The notes: generated by a model not told the origin, from the letters alone. A DNA stretch of 44,989 nucleotides from Eubacterium sp. (GCA_017886765.1 JAGHJI010000054.1:1-44989); one strand, 5' to 3'. Counted from the stretch's first letter, positions 1 to 7,470 are shown. Numbers and translations are program-made.

Positions 1-812
1 CCCATATGATACGCGGCGAGAACGGACATCGTGTGTGCACCGTTCAATATTCTGACTTTTCTCGCGCGGTATTCCTGAAGGCTGTCAACGAAGGAAATTC
101 GCTTATCGTTCCGATCAAAAGGCAGCGCCTTTCTGACTTCATCGTCAGCCTCAATAAGCCATGAGGCATACGGCTCGCACGCCACAGCGCACTTGTCATT
201 TTTATATTCCGTATGACCGGTTACGATTCTGTCAACAAGCGTATTGCAGAAAGAACATTCATTATCAATATAGGACGCAAAATCCTCACCCAAATTCCAG
301 AGCGCAATATATTTTTTTATACATTCTTTAAGCTGTCCGCCGTTATTTTCAATAAGCTCCACCGGGAGAAAAATAACGCCGTTTTTTCCGGCTTTATATC
401 GTTCATAAAGCAGCGCAGTGACCTTGGCAGGAAAGGAGACGTCAGGACAGTCGGAAAGCTTATCCGCAGAATGAAAGCAAATACCTGCCTCCGTGGTATT
501 GGAAATCACGATATCCAGAACGGCGTTTCTGAACAGATCCACAAGGCTGTCATACTCACCTACAGTATCTATGCAGCGTGAAACACAATCAACGGGCATA
601 ACCTCATCAACGATCTGACCGTTATCCCTTCCCCTGATTACGATATGGTATCCGCATTTCTGTGCTTTAAGGGCATTGATTACCGCAGTATTTTTTCGCG
701 GCTGACAAATAATGACCTCGCTTCTGATGCCGGCCTGGTTTGAAAGCTGAATAAAGTATTCGGCAAAGGCACGCAGAAAATTCCCCTCGCCAAGCTGAAG
801 AATGGTTTTCAT
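1..812 (-). CDS. uxaB: Tagaturonate reductase / mannitol dehydrogenase family, 5' part only
   Basis: The gene starts at ATG 812 behind an AGGAG site and runs off the left edge, leaving about 270 N-terminal residues. The N-terminus reads MKTILQLGEGNFLRAF, the signature opening of altronate oxidoreductase (UxaB), with QLGEGNFLRAF forming the nucleotide-binding start of the polyol/mannitol dehydrogenase fold. KVRILNGAHT near the truncated end is the start of the family's C-terminal domain, where the catalytic lysine region begins. Family knowledge: UxaB interconverts tagaturonate and altronate with NAD(H) in galacturonate breakdown. Other long-chain polyol dehydrogenases are possible, because the C-terminal half is not visible. 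It has its own promoter (849-877), so it appears separate from the 878-1447 unit upstream. Confidence 0.8.
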   Translation of the reverse strand, partial: MKTILQLGEGNFLRAFAEYFIQLSNQAGIRSEVIICQPRKNTAVINALKAQKCGYHIVIRGRDNGQIVDEVMPVDCVSRCIDTVGEYDSLVDLFRNAVLDIVISNTTEAGICFHSADKLSDCPDVSFPAKVTALLYERYKAGKNGVIFLPVELIENNGGQLKECIKKYIALWNLGEDFASYIDNECSFCNTLVDRIVTGHTEYKNDKCAVACEPYASWLIEADDEVRKALPFDRNDKRISFVDSLQEYRARKVRILNGAHTMSVLAAYHM

Positions 813-848
813 CTTAATTCTCCTGAAAAATTGATTTTATGCAAAATC

Positions 849-877
849 ATTATATAACCAAACGCCCGGCAATGCAA
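849..877 (-). promoter_or_regulatory. Sigma-A promoter of the uxaB-like gene
   Basis: On the minus strand, -35 TTGCAT (872-877) and -10 TATAAT (849-854) are 17 bp apart. The predicted start of transcription is about 30 nt before the ATG at 812. It lies just downstream of the terminator hairpin at 883-909. Confidence 0.65.
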
Positions 878-882
878 CAGAA

Positions 883-909
883 AACTCCCGGTTTTTTACA
901 CCGGGAGTT
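883..909 (-). terminator. Intrinsic terminator ending the 570-nt unit
   Basis: A perfect 9-bp stem (AACTCCCGG at 883-891, CCGGGAGTT at 901-909) with a 9-nt loop is followed on the minus strand by a short T-rich run (GTTTTCTGTT). It closes the transcript that starts near 1447, upstream of the uxaB promoter. Confidence 0.65.
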
Positions 910-1314
910 CCTTTAATTTATTAAATTTTAAATTATAATTTTATTTTAATCTTAACTGTACATTGGACTAACCTCTAACTTTTATCAAAATGGAATATTT
1001 ATTTTACCTTTCTATTCCTGATTTAAATTTTACTATTGGTTTTTAATAAAAGCTATTTAACTGTACATTGGAGTTCACCTTAAATTAAATTTTAGATTTT
1101 TAATTCTATAGGTTCATCTCATTTATGTGGTTTTCAGCCACAAATTATCTGCAGGTAGATAATCGAATAAATCTATATAAAAAGTTATTTAGTTTTGTTG
1201 TTGCACTCACCTTGTAAATACCAACCCTGCTTAATAACTTTTTTCATCAACTTCATAAAGCCCGTATCCGTCAGTAATTCCGTTTTACCGCTGTCGATAC
1301 AATTTTCCGTTATT

Positions 1315-1362
1315 CTATTGGCTTACAATATGAGTGCTTGTCTGAACAGGTTCTAAATCCAT
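1315..1362 (-). CDS. Possible 15-residue peptide ORF within the 570-nt unit
   Basis: ATG at 1362 follows a strong AAAGGAGG site at 9-nt spacing and reads MDLEPVQTSTHIVSQ before TAG. A 7-bp inverted repeat (GCTTGTC/GACAAGC) encloses the start, so initiation could be controlled by folding. A second frame from ATG 1408, behind AAAGG at short spacing, reads 32 residues with three cysteines across the same segment and ends at TAA near 1310. I recognise neither peptide. They may be accidental ORFs in a structured RNA. Confidence 0.25.
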   Translation of the reverse strand: MDLEPVQTSTHIVSQ

Positions 1363-1453
1363 TGGACAAGCCTCCTTTACATAAATTGAACAAGCGTTTC
1401 TTTATCATATACCTTTAACTACATCCTAAAGGTTATCTCCTTTGTTCATCTAC

Positions 1454-1482
1454 ATAATAGCACGTTGTTTGTGGATTGTCAA
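1454..1482 (-). promoter_or_regulatory. Sigma-A promoter of the 570-nt unit
   Basis: On the minus strand, -35 TTGACA (1477-1482) and -10 TATTAT (1454-1459) are 17 bp apart, so the start should fall near 1447. It is divergent from the DUF1292 promoter at 1552-1580. The A/T-rich block between them (1483-1551) shows no other feature. Confidence 0.75.
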
Positions 1483-1551
1483 TAGTTTTTTTAAAGTTTT
1501 TTTATATTTTTTGTAAATATTTTATAATCGGCTATTTACAAATAATTGCTA

Positions 1552-1580
1552 TTGACGAAAGTGAAATAAAAATATATAAT
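1552..1580 (+). promoter_or_regulatory. Sigma-A promoter of the DUF1292 gene
   Basis: -35 TTGACG (1552-1557) and -10 TATAAT (1575-1580) are separated by exactly 17 bp, upstream of the DUF1292 start at 1624. Confidence 0.75.
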
Positions 1581-1623
1581 AAATATCAGCAGTAGAACGC
1601 AGAAAGAAAGGCATGTGATAACA

Positions 1624-1941
1624 ATGGCTAATGAAGAAGAATTCTATGAGCCGGATATTATCAGCGTCACCGATGACAACGGTAATGAAATTTTATTCGA
1701 GCTGCTTGAAAGATACGAAACGGACGATGATGTCTATGTGGCTATCACCCGCTATTATGAGACGGACGAAGAGATCGTTGAGGGTGATTACGAAGTCATC
1801 ATCCTTAAAGTAGTCAGCGAGGACGGCGAGGAATACCTGACCGAAATCGACGACGATATGGAATTTGAACAGATATCGGATATCCTCATGGCGAAGGTTG
1901 AGGAAAAGTATGATGTTGAATACTTTGAACCCGAGCAGTAA
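1624..1941 (+). CDS. DUF1292 family protein
   Basis: A strongly acidic protein of 105 residues beginning MANEEEFYEPDIISVTDDNG. The pattern of aspartate- and glutamate-rich strands around ILFELLERYE and YVAITRYYE is typical of the DUF1292 family, which in Firmicutes often lies near yqgF/ruvX. Its function is not known. I place the start at ATG 1624; an in-frame GTG at 1615 would add three residues but sits only 3 nt from the AAAGG site. It is one of only two plus-strand protein genes here and has its own promoter. Its last codons overlap a possible promoter for the structured RNA that follows. Confidence 0.8.
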   Translation: MANEEEFYEPDIISVTDDNGNEILFELLERYETDDDVYVAITRYYETDEEIVEGDYEVIILKVVSEDGEEYLTEIDDDMEFEQISDILMAKVEEKYDVEYFEPEQ

Positions 1942-1944
1942 ATA
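1916..1944 (+). promoter_or_regulatory. Possible promoter of the 6S-like RNA
   Basis: TTGAAT (1916-1921) and TAAATA (1939-1944) are 17 bp apart inside the 3' end of the DUF1292 gene. The implied start near 1951 coincides with the 5' side of the RNA's closing stem. The -10 is a weak match, so the RNA could also be processed from the DUF1292 transcript. Confidence 0.4.
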
Positions 1945-1953
1945 ATAGTTTTA

Positions 1954-2137
1954 AATCTGCCCTTCTCGACAACCTTGGGCTTTAGTAACCCGAACACGTA
2001 TTTTAAGGGATTTATCTTCCGTGAAACGGGAATGCAGACCTCCCTTTATACAGGAAGCTGGGAGCACAAAGTGATCGGAGTAAAACCCACCTGCTGAGGA
2101 TGCAGGTTATTCTCAGCCCGGGGCGGCTGGGTGGATT
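1954..2137 (+). ncRNA. ssrS: Probable 6S RNA (SsrS-like), about 184 nt
   Basis: The ends can pair over long range: AATCTGCCC at 1954-1962 with GGGTGGATT at 2129-2137 forms nine consecutive pairs, two of them G-U. The interior shows successive hairpins: TTGGG/CCCGA near 1974-1992, TTCCGT/ACGGGAA near 2028-2044, CTCCC/GGGAG near 2050-2074, and CCTGC/GCAGG near 2090-2106. A long closed rod of about 184 nt with an interrupted middle, ended by a strong terminator, fits 6S RNA, which binds sigma-A RNA polymerase by mimicking an open promoter. The stretch CCTTGGGCTTTAGTAACCCG also resembles what I recall of Firmicutes 6S. This is a structural assignment, not a database hit. Confidence 0.6.
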
Positions 2138-2147
2138 AATGAAAAAC

Positions 2148-2181
2148 AAAAGCGTTGCAGTTTGTTCTGCAACGCTTTTTT
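2148..2181. terminator. Bidirectional terminator between the 6S-like RNA and the SDR gene
   Basis: AAAAGCGTTGCAG (2148-2160) pairs with CTGCAACGCTTTT (2168-2180) around a short loop. T-runs follow on both strands, so it can end the plus-strand RNA and the minus-strand gene whose stop is at 2189. Confidence 0.85.
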
Positions 2182-2188
2182 GCTATTT

Positions 2189-3208
2189 TTATTCGCCCTT
2201 CATTTCAAGCAGCTTTGCCTTGCCTTCAAAAGAAGCCTTAGATAGTTTGATTGAATCGAAGATTGCCGACTCAATATCATCCGGCGTACAGCCAAGTTCC
2301 TTGCAGTCATCGGTAGGAATGAACAGATCCATACCCATAATGTCGGCAAGACCTACAGGGTCTATACCGCCCTCAACATTACGCTTTGCATAGTCTTTCC
2401 TCATAACCAGACCAAAAGCCTGAAAAGCTGCCTTTGGAACATCTACGATCTTTCTGTCAGGGATACCGTCCATCGCGCGGTAAACAATTTTCAAAAACTC
2501 CCTCCAGTGGAGATTATAGCAGGAAATACCGTATGCCCTGGCGCCCTTGACCTGCTCTGCGGCGCCTACAATAGCCTCGCCTACCTGGCGGACAGTCAGC
2601 ATTGCCGTTCCTCCCTTGGGATACATAGTAAACGGCATTTTCTCAAATCTCTGAAGCTGTTCAATAAGGATTACCCAAACAGGACGGCGGCCGGGTTGCG
2701 TACCGAAAATATATGGAAGCTCAAGAACACCAACGCCCATATTCTCGTCAGCATATTTGAAAGCGACTTCTTCCTGCTCAATACGTGAACGTATGTACGG
2801 ATGCTTGTCACAAAGGTTCATATCCGGTCTCTGTTTTGCAAGCCAAGCAAAATAAGAGCCGAGAACAACGCACCTTTTAACGCCGCATTTCTTTGCCATT
2901 GCCAGACAGCGGTCTACAGGATCAATATTATATTTTTTGTACGCGTCGTATACGGGAGGCGGGAACTCCACTCTCTCGTCAACGCCGGCGGCATAAACAA
3001 AAGCGTCCATGCCTGTCATTGCCTTTTCAAGCTCCTCATCGGTAAGCTCAAGGAAATTTCCGAATTCGATCTCCATCTCCTCCGGAATCGGAGCGCCCTC
3101 CGGCAGCGGCGGAAGCGCGATCGTCTTGACTTTATGACCGCGGTCAATAAAGATCCTTGCGGCGGCTGAGCCCAGCAGACCAGTACCGCCGAAAATGAGT
3201 ACGTTCAT
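2189..3208 (-). CDS. NAD-dependent epimerase/dehydratase family (SDR) protein
   Basis: A 339-residue protein whose N-terminus has the extended/atypical SDR nucleotide-binding motif GGTGLLGS (residues 7-14) in a beta-alpha-beta start (MNVLIFGGTGLLGSAAARIF). Central segments such as MDAFVYAAG and CVVLGSYFAW match the later strands of the Rossmann fold. A classical YxxxK catalytic pair is not evident, which suggests an atypical SDR that may bind rather than reduce its ligand. The substrate cannot be read from the sequence. The start is ATG 3208 behind GGGGGT. It has its own promoter (3245-3273) and terminator, so it is monocistronic, with no pathway context. Confidence 0.8.
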   Translation of the reverse strand: MNVLIFGGTGLLGSAAARIFIDRGHKVKTIALPPLPEGAPIPEEMEIEFGNFLELTDEELEKAMTGMDAFVYAAGVDERVEFPPPVYDAYKKYNIDPVDRCLAMAKKCGVKRCVVLGSYFAWLAKQRPDMNLCDKHPYIRSRIEQEEVAFKYADENMGVGVLELPYIFGTQPGRRPVWVILIEQLQRFEKMPFTMYPKGGTAMLTVRQVGEAIVGAAEQVKGARAYGISCYNLHWREFLKIVYRAMDGIPDRKIVDVPKAAFQAFGLVMRKDYAKRNVEGGIDPVGLADIMGMDLFIPTDDCKELGCTPDDIESAIFDSIKLSKASFEGKAKLLEMKGE

Positions 3209-3244
3209 AACTTTACCCCCTGTTATGTTAAATTATACAAATAG

Positions 3245-3273
3245 AGTATAGCACTTAATTCATATTTCGTCAA
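3245..3273 (-). promoter_or_regulatory. Sigma-A promoter of the SDR gene
   Basis: Minus-strand -35 TTGACG (3268-3273) and -10 TATACT (3245-3250) with a 17-bp spacer. A second -10-like TATAAT follows closer to the gene but lacks a partner. Confidence 0.6.
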
Positions 3274-3282
3274 TTACGAATA

Positions 3283-4113
3283 CTAACTAAAAATAAGAAA
3301 GTATGCAAGAATGATTATACCCAGTACAATTCTGTACCAGCCGAATACTTTGAAATCATGCTTTTTAATAAAGCTCATAAGGAATTTAATACACAAAACA
3401 GACACCGCAAAAGCCACGACCATACCAATCAAAAGCGTCATGATTTCCGTGCCGGTAAAATCGAAACCGAATTTTATCAGTTTTAAAGCGCTGGCGCCCA
3501 CCATTGTGGGTACTGCCAGGAAAAAGGTAAACTCAGCGGCTGCCGTTCTTGATACACCCAGGAGCAATGCGCCGATAATCGTAGCTCCGGAGCGTGAGGT
3601 GCCGGGTATCATGGAAAGCACCTGAAAAAGGCCGATAAAAAATGCCGTCCTGTAAGTAATATCGTCAAGCGCTTTGATCTTAGGTGTTCTTTTTTTATTC
3701 CAGCTTTCAATCAGAATAAAGGCTATACCGTAAACAATGAGCATAATAGAGATCGTAATGGCGTTGCCGAAATACTCCTCCAGAAAATCATCCAGCAAAA
3801 GTCCCAGAACCGCCGACGGAATACAGGCGACGACCACTTTCAGCCACATATTGATCGTATCCATTTTAACCACCGGCTGCGATTTATCCCTGAACTGGAA
3901 CGGCCACATCTTTTTCCAGAACATAACCACGACCGCGATGATAGCACCGAGCTGAATAACGACAAAGAACATTTCCTTAAAGTCCTCACTCATATTAAGA
4001 GTGATAAACTCGTCGACCAGGAGCATATGCCCCGTACTGCTTATGGGAAGCCATTCTGTTATACCCTCGACGATACCGAGAAAGATAACTTTTAAAATCT
4101 CAATAATATCCAA
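3283..4113 (-). CDS. uppP: Undecaprenyl-diphosphatase (UppP/BacA)
   Basis: This membrane enzyme of 276 residues removes a phosphate from undecaprenyl diphosphate, recycling the lipid carrier for peptidoglycan and other surface polymers; activity also gives bacitracin tolerance. Visible signatures are the family's first motif with E16 and E20 in [16 protein letters not shown] (S26 and H29 included), and the second motif PGTSRSGAT near residue 170. Hydrophobic segments cover most of the chain. The start is a TTG at 4113, supported by AAGGGGA about 8 nt upstream; no ATG fits. It is preceded by a promoter at 4166-4194 and looks monocistronic. Confidence 0.95.
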   Translation of the reverse strand: MDIIEILKVIFLGIVEGITEWLPISSTGHMLLVDEFITLNMSEDFKEMFFVVIQLGAIIAVVVMFWKKMWPFQFRDKSQPVVKMDTINMWLKVVVACIPSAVLGLLLDDFLEEYFGNAITISIMLIVYGIAFILIESWNKKRTPKIKALDDITYRTAFFIGLFQVLSMIPGTSRSGATIIGALLLGVSRTAAAEFTFFLAVPTMVGASALKLIKFGFDFTGTEIMTLLIGMVVAFAVSVLCIKFLMSFIKKHDFKVFGWYRIVLGIIILAYFLIFS

Positions 4114-4165
4114 TAATATATCCCCTTTCGGAAAATCTATTTAATCATATTATAATTACTGAAAT

Positions 4166-4194
4166 ATTATACTAAACAAGAAAATCTTTTGCAA
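4166..4194 (-). promoter_or_regulatory. Sigma-A promoter of uppP
   Basis: Minus-strand -35 TTGCAA (4189-4194) and -10 TATAAT (4166-4171) with a 17-bp spacer, immediately after the terminator of the carboxyltransferase cluster. Confidence 0.65.
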
Positions 4195-4196
4195 CA

Positions 4197-4228
4197 GAAA
4201 AGGACCATTCAGTGTGAACGGTCCTTTA
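4197..4228 (-). terminator. Terminator of the carboxyltransferase cluster
   Basis: The minus strand reads AAAGGACC, TTC, a short loop, GAA, then GGTCCTTTT, forming a stem with one mismatch and a T-run. It sits a few bases after the stop of the 5S-like gene at 4235. Confidence 0.75.
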
Positions 4229-4234
4229 AACGAT

Positions 4235-5632
4235 TTATACTGGATGAACCTTTGTTTCCATATTGTCATGCTTGCCGTCGAGATTATATTTTGCGTCCCT
4301 TCTTTTTTCAAAGAATTTGACAGCGACCTGACCGAACTGCGCGTAGGAGAGAATATCCTCCTCCTGCTCATAGAATTCCTGAATCTCGTTTTTGAAAGAT
4401 TCAATTGTATCTGTAATCAGGTCAGCCGGACGGCAATCAATAATATCATCATCGCCGACAATTTTCTTTCTGAACTCAGGATCAATATCACAAGGAGTCT
4501 TGCCGTATTTTCCGGCAACCAGATCCTTAAATTCCTTGGTTACCATCTTATACCTTTCACCCATAATGATATTGAACACAGCCTGAGTACCGACAATCTG
4601 GGAAGTAGGCGTAACAAGAGGCGGATATCCGGAATCCTCACGGACTCTCGGTACCTCACTAAGTACCTCCTCAAGCTTATCCACCTTTCCGGCCTGTTTC
4701 AGCTGTGACACAAGGTTGGAAAGCATACCGCCGGGAACCTGATAAAGAAGTGTGTTGGCGTCAACGCCCAGCATCTTGGGATCAAGCAGTCCGGATTCCA
4801 GGTATTTTTCACGAAGCGGATTAAAGTAATCTCTGATTTCAGTAAGCATTTTTATATCAAGACCGGTATCGTAGGGCGTACCCTGAAGCGCCGCCACCAT
4901 GGATTCGGTAGCAGGATGTGAAGTACCCATTGCAAGCGGGCTTATCGCCGTGTCGATAACGTCCACACCGGCTTCTATACCCTTAAGATGAACCATAGAA
5001 GCAAGTCCCGAGGTATAGTGGGAATGGAGCTGAATCGGCAGCTTGACCGTCTCCTTAAGAGCTTTTACCAGATCATATGTGCCGTAAGGCGTAAGCAGAC
5101 CCGCCATATCCTTGATGCAGATTGAGTCAGCGCCTGCGTCTTCAAGCTGTTTGGCATAATTGCAATAATACGCAATATCAAATACAGGTCCGGTCGTATA
5201 GGAAATAGCCGCCTGTACATGACCGCCGTATTTTTTTGCGGCGTTTATAGCAGTCTGAAGATTGCGGACGTCGTTAAGCGCGTCAAATATTCTGAGAATA
5301 TCAATGCCGTTGTCAATACTCTTTTTTACAAAATAGTCGACAACCTCATCTGAATAATGACGATAACCCAGCATATTCTGACCGCGGAAAAGCATCTGGA
5401 GCTTTGTATTAGGACATTTTTTACGGATCAGTCTGAGTCTGTCCCACGGATCCTCGTTTAAAAATCGCAGACACGCGTCGAAAGTAGCGCCGCCCCAGCA
5501 TTCAAGCGAATGATAGCCGACCTTATCCATGGTCTCGAGAATACCCGAAAACTCCTCTGTAGTCATACGTGTCGCAATCAGTGACTGATGGGCATCTCGC
5601 AAAACTGTTTCTGTAATTCCGATTTTTGCCAT
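4235..5632 (-). CDS. oadA: Pyruvate/oxaloacetate carboxyltransferase (OadA / transcarboxylase 5S-like)
   Basis: A 465-residue member of the DRE-TIM metallolyase carboxyltransferases that move CO2 between oxaloacetate/pyruvate and biotin. Metal ligands are in place: D13 in LRDAHQSL, the carbamylated K174 in ICIKDMAG, and H203 and H205 in QLHSHYTSG. The C-terminal conserved domain follows, but the fused biotin domain of many OadA proteins is absent, as in the 5S subunit of Propionibacterium transcarboxylase. The carrier is encoded separately just upstream. The ATG at 5632 follows AAGGGG. No oadB or oadG lies nearby, so a sodium-pumping decarboxylase is not supported by this locus alone. Pyruvate carboxylase subunit B is another label for the same fold. 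Confidence 0.9.
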   Translation of the reverse strand: MAKIGITETVLRDAHQSLIATRMTTEEFSGILETMDKVGYHSLECWGGATFDACLRFLNEDPWDRLRLIRKKCPNTKLQMLFRGQNMLGYRHYSDEVVDYFVKKSIDNGIDILRIFDALNDVRNLQTAINAAKKYGGHVQAAISYTTGPVFDIAYYCNYAKQLEDAGADSICIKDMAGLLTPYGTYDLVKALKETVKLPIQLHSHYTSGLASMVHLKGIEAGVDVIDTAISPLAMGTSHPATESMVAALQGTPYDTGLDIKMLTEIRDYFNPLREKYLESGLLDPKMLGVDANTLLYQVPGGMLSNLVSQLKQAGKVDKLEEVLSEVPRVREDSGYPPLVTPTSQIVGTQAVFNIIMGERYKMVTKEFKDLVAGKYGKTPCDIDPEFRKKIVGDDDIIDCRPADLITDTIESFKNEIQEFYEQEEDILSYAQFGQVAVKFFEKRRDAKYNLDGKHDNMETKVHPV

Positions 5633-5643
5633 TATTCTACCCC

Positions 5644-6069
5644 TTAGTTTAACGTAATAATTACCTGACCGGCTTCAACGCTGTCACCCTTGCTGACATT
5701 GATTGAAGCAACGGTACCATCCTGAGGAGATACGATTTCATTCTCCATTTTCATAGCTTCAAGTATGCAGAGCACCTGACCGCTTGATACAGATGCGCCG
5801 ACAGATGTTTTAACATCCAGAATCGTTCCCGGCATCGGAGCGTCAACCGATACGCTGCCGGCAGTTCCTGACGGAGCCGGTGCAGGAGCCGGTGCTGCCT
5901 CTGCCGCTGGCGCAGGTGCAGCTGCGGGAGCCGGAGCCGCTGCGGGAGCGGGCGCAGCCGCAGGTGCGGGAGCCGGAGCTGCCTGAACAGGAGCTGCGGC
6001 TGAGGAAGTGCCTTCCTCAACAGTTACATTGTAAGGTACGCCGTTTACGGTAATCGTATAGTTTTTCAT
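5644..6069 (-). CDS. Biotin carboxyl carrier protein (1.3S-like)
   Basis: A 141-residue carrier. Residues 1-20 form a short N-terminal strand region, residues 24-66 are an almost pure Ala-Pro hinge, and residues 72-141 form the biotinyl domain with biotin-accepting K107 in EAMKMEN. The long Ala-Pro linker lets the arm swing between two active sites, as known for oxaloacetate decarboxylase gamma/alpha and transcarboxylase 1.3S. The gene starts at ATG 6069 behind GGAGG, 15 bp after the 12S-like gene and 11 bp before the 5S-like gene, so the three are almost certainly one operon and one complex. Confidence 0.93.
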   Translation of the reverse strand: MKNYTITVNGVPYNVTVEEGTSSAAAPVQAAPAPAPAAAPAPAAAPAPAAAPAPAAEAAPAPAPAPSGTAGSVSVDAPMPGTILDVKTSVGASVSSGQVLCILEAMKMENEIVSPQDGTVASINVSKGDSVEAGQVIITLN

Positions 6070-6084
6070 ATTTTTAGTCCTCCA

Positions 6085-7401
6085 TTATTTTACAGAATGT
6101 TTTCTTGGTAAAGTATTTTCTCTTTTACCTGCCAGTATATCCAGAGCGGCGATTACCTTCGTTCTTGTTTCGGCAGGCGTACAGATATCATCAACAGCGC
6201 CGCAGGCGGCCGCTGTAAACGGTGAAGCAATCGTTTCTTCATACTCTTTTTCAAGGGCTTTTCTGTCCTCGCCGCCGGCAAGTCTGTCACTGAACAGGAA
6301 AGCAACCGCCGAATCCGTATCAAGCGGTGACGCAACAGCGCTGTCCCAGGCAATCGTCATATCGGCGTTTGCGCCCTTACCGGCAAGTATGATATAAGCA
6401 CAGCCGATTGCCTTACCGGTTATAACCGAGACCTTGGGGCAGGTAGCGGCGGCATAAGCCGACGTAAGTTTGGTAAGCGCTGTCAAAGTCTGATTTTCCT
6501 TCTCGCCGATAACACCCTTTGCATTGACAAATGTAACAATCGGTATGGAGTAGGCGTCACAGAGCTTGACCATTGCCTCCGCTTTATAAGAACAACCGGG
6601 GCAAAGAGAATCCCCGTCAAAAGCCACAAATCCAACTGTTGTGCCCATAACCGACGCCAGAGCGGTTTTGCAGTTTGAAGCGGCGTATCCGCCCTTAAAC
6701 TCCACGACCGAAGAAGCGTCAGCAACAGCGTTTATGATAGAAAGGGCGTCCGAATCCTCCTGAACAGCCGCCTGAGAATCTGAAAAATCAAGAACGGGAG
6801 CCGGTGAGAGATTGTTTGACGGCAGTAGTGAAACCAAATCGGTAACTGCTTTGATCGCGCTGTCAAAATCGTCGCACAGAATGTCAACGGTTCCTTCCTT
6901 ATATGATTCTTCGGCAGTGATATCACCGGGTGCTGAAACGTAAAAATCTGCATCCTTCACAGCAATAACAACGTCTGCCATATTTGCTATAAGCGCAGAA
7001 GTTCCGAGGCAAGCTCCGGCAATGACTGCGATCTGAGGACATACGCCGCTCAAGGAAGCGGATGCCTTTACAAGCTCGCCGTAAGCGCTCATGACTTCAA
7101 AGCCTTCGGTGATCTTAACACCGTTTGAGTCAAACACAGACACAACGGGACATCCCGTTTTCATCGCCAAGTCATAAATCTTTTTTACTTTGGCACATTG
7201 CGCAACACTGACGGCGCCGTCGTTAACGGCTATATCCTGTGAAAAGGCATAAACCGCGCACCCGTTCACTGTACCGAAGCCGGCCGCGACTTCAACCTCA
7301 CCGTCAGCAGATTTAGCATAAGCGTCAATCTGGGTAAAGGAGCCGTCGTCAAAGAGTGCCTCAAGCCTTTTCAGCGCTTTGGATTCTTTCAGTTCACTCA
7401 A
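6085..7401 (-). CDS. Divergent acyl-CoA carboxyltransferase (12S/MmdA/PccB-like)
   Basis: A 438-residue crotonase-fold carboxyltransferase, shorter than the usual 510 or so of MmdA and PccB. The two halves remain recognisable: YGTIDG-like GFGTVNG near 41-47, the segment DSNGVKITEG (91-100) where active relatives have DSGGARIQEG, and GACLGTS (129-135) in place of a GPCAGGA-type loop. In the C-terminal half GKAIGCAY replaces RKAYGGAY, and NAKGVIGEK replaces the VPGFLPG loop. These are the loops that build the oxyanion holes and the acyl-CoA site, so the substrate may be unusual or activity reduced. The start is TTG 7401 with AGGAGG 8 nt upstream. It is first in the operon with the biotin carrier and the 5S-like subunit. 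Confidence 0.8.
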   Translation of the reverse strand: MSELKESKALKRLEALFDDGSFTQIDAYAKSADGEVEVAAGFGTVNGCAVYAFSQDIAVNDGAVSVAQCAKVKKIYDLAMKTGCPVVSVFDSNGVKITEGFEVMSAYGELVKASASLSGVCPQIAVIAGACLGTSALIANMADVVIAVKDADFYVSAPGDITAEESYKEGTVDILCDDFDSAIKAVTDLVSLLPSNNLSPAPVLDFSDSQAAVQEDSDALSIINAVADASSVVEFKGGYAASNCKTALASVMGTTVGFVAFDGDSLCPGCSYKAEAMVKLCDAYSIPIVTFVNAKGVIGEKENQTLTALTKLTSAYAAATCPKVSVITGKAIGCAYIILAGKGANADMTIAWDSAVASPLDTDSAVAFLFSDRLAGGEDRKALEKEYEETIASPFTAAACGAVDDICTPAETRTKVIAALDILAGKRENTLPRKHSVK

Positions 7402-7470
7402 TTTATTTTCCTCCTAAAAACTGTAAAACGAATAGAAAATTTCAAAATATTCCAAAATTTCCTATTATAG

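Larger units (their letters stand above)
878..1447 (-). ncRNA. Unassigned structured RNA / tiny-ORF transcription unit, about 570 nt
   Basis: This stretch has no ordinary gene but is bounded by a near-consensus promoter (1454-1482) and an intrinsic terminator (883-909), both on the minus strand. Inside are several inverted repeats: AAAGG/CCTTT (1428-1443), GCTTGTC/GACAAGC (1336-1371) with a start codon in its loop, an 11-bp pair AAAAAGTTATT/AATAACTTTTT (1179-1189 and 1233-1243), ATTATCT/AGATAAT (1144-1163), and TGTGG/CCACA (1126-1142). The motif TCCAATGTACAGTTAA occurs twice (ATGs at 1068 and 963), each preceded by an AGGT-type site, and a related TCCAATG follows AAAGGAGG at 1362. The size is that of large structured bacterial RNAs, but I cannot match it to a named family. 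A multi-ORF leader or a decayed gene are alternatives. Confidence 0.45.

Noticed and set aside
213-581. Plus-strand ORF of 122 codons
   Set aside because: It is a shadow of the uxaB-like gene, which has the recognisable protein on the minus strand.
5751-6020. Minus-strand ORF rich in Leu, Pro and Arg
   Set aside because: It is an alternate frame of the Ala-Pro linker in the biotin carrier gene.
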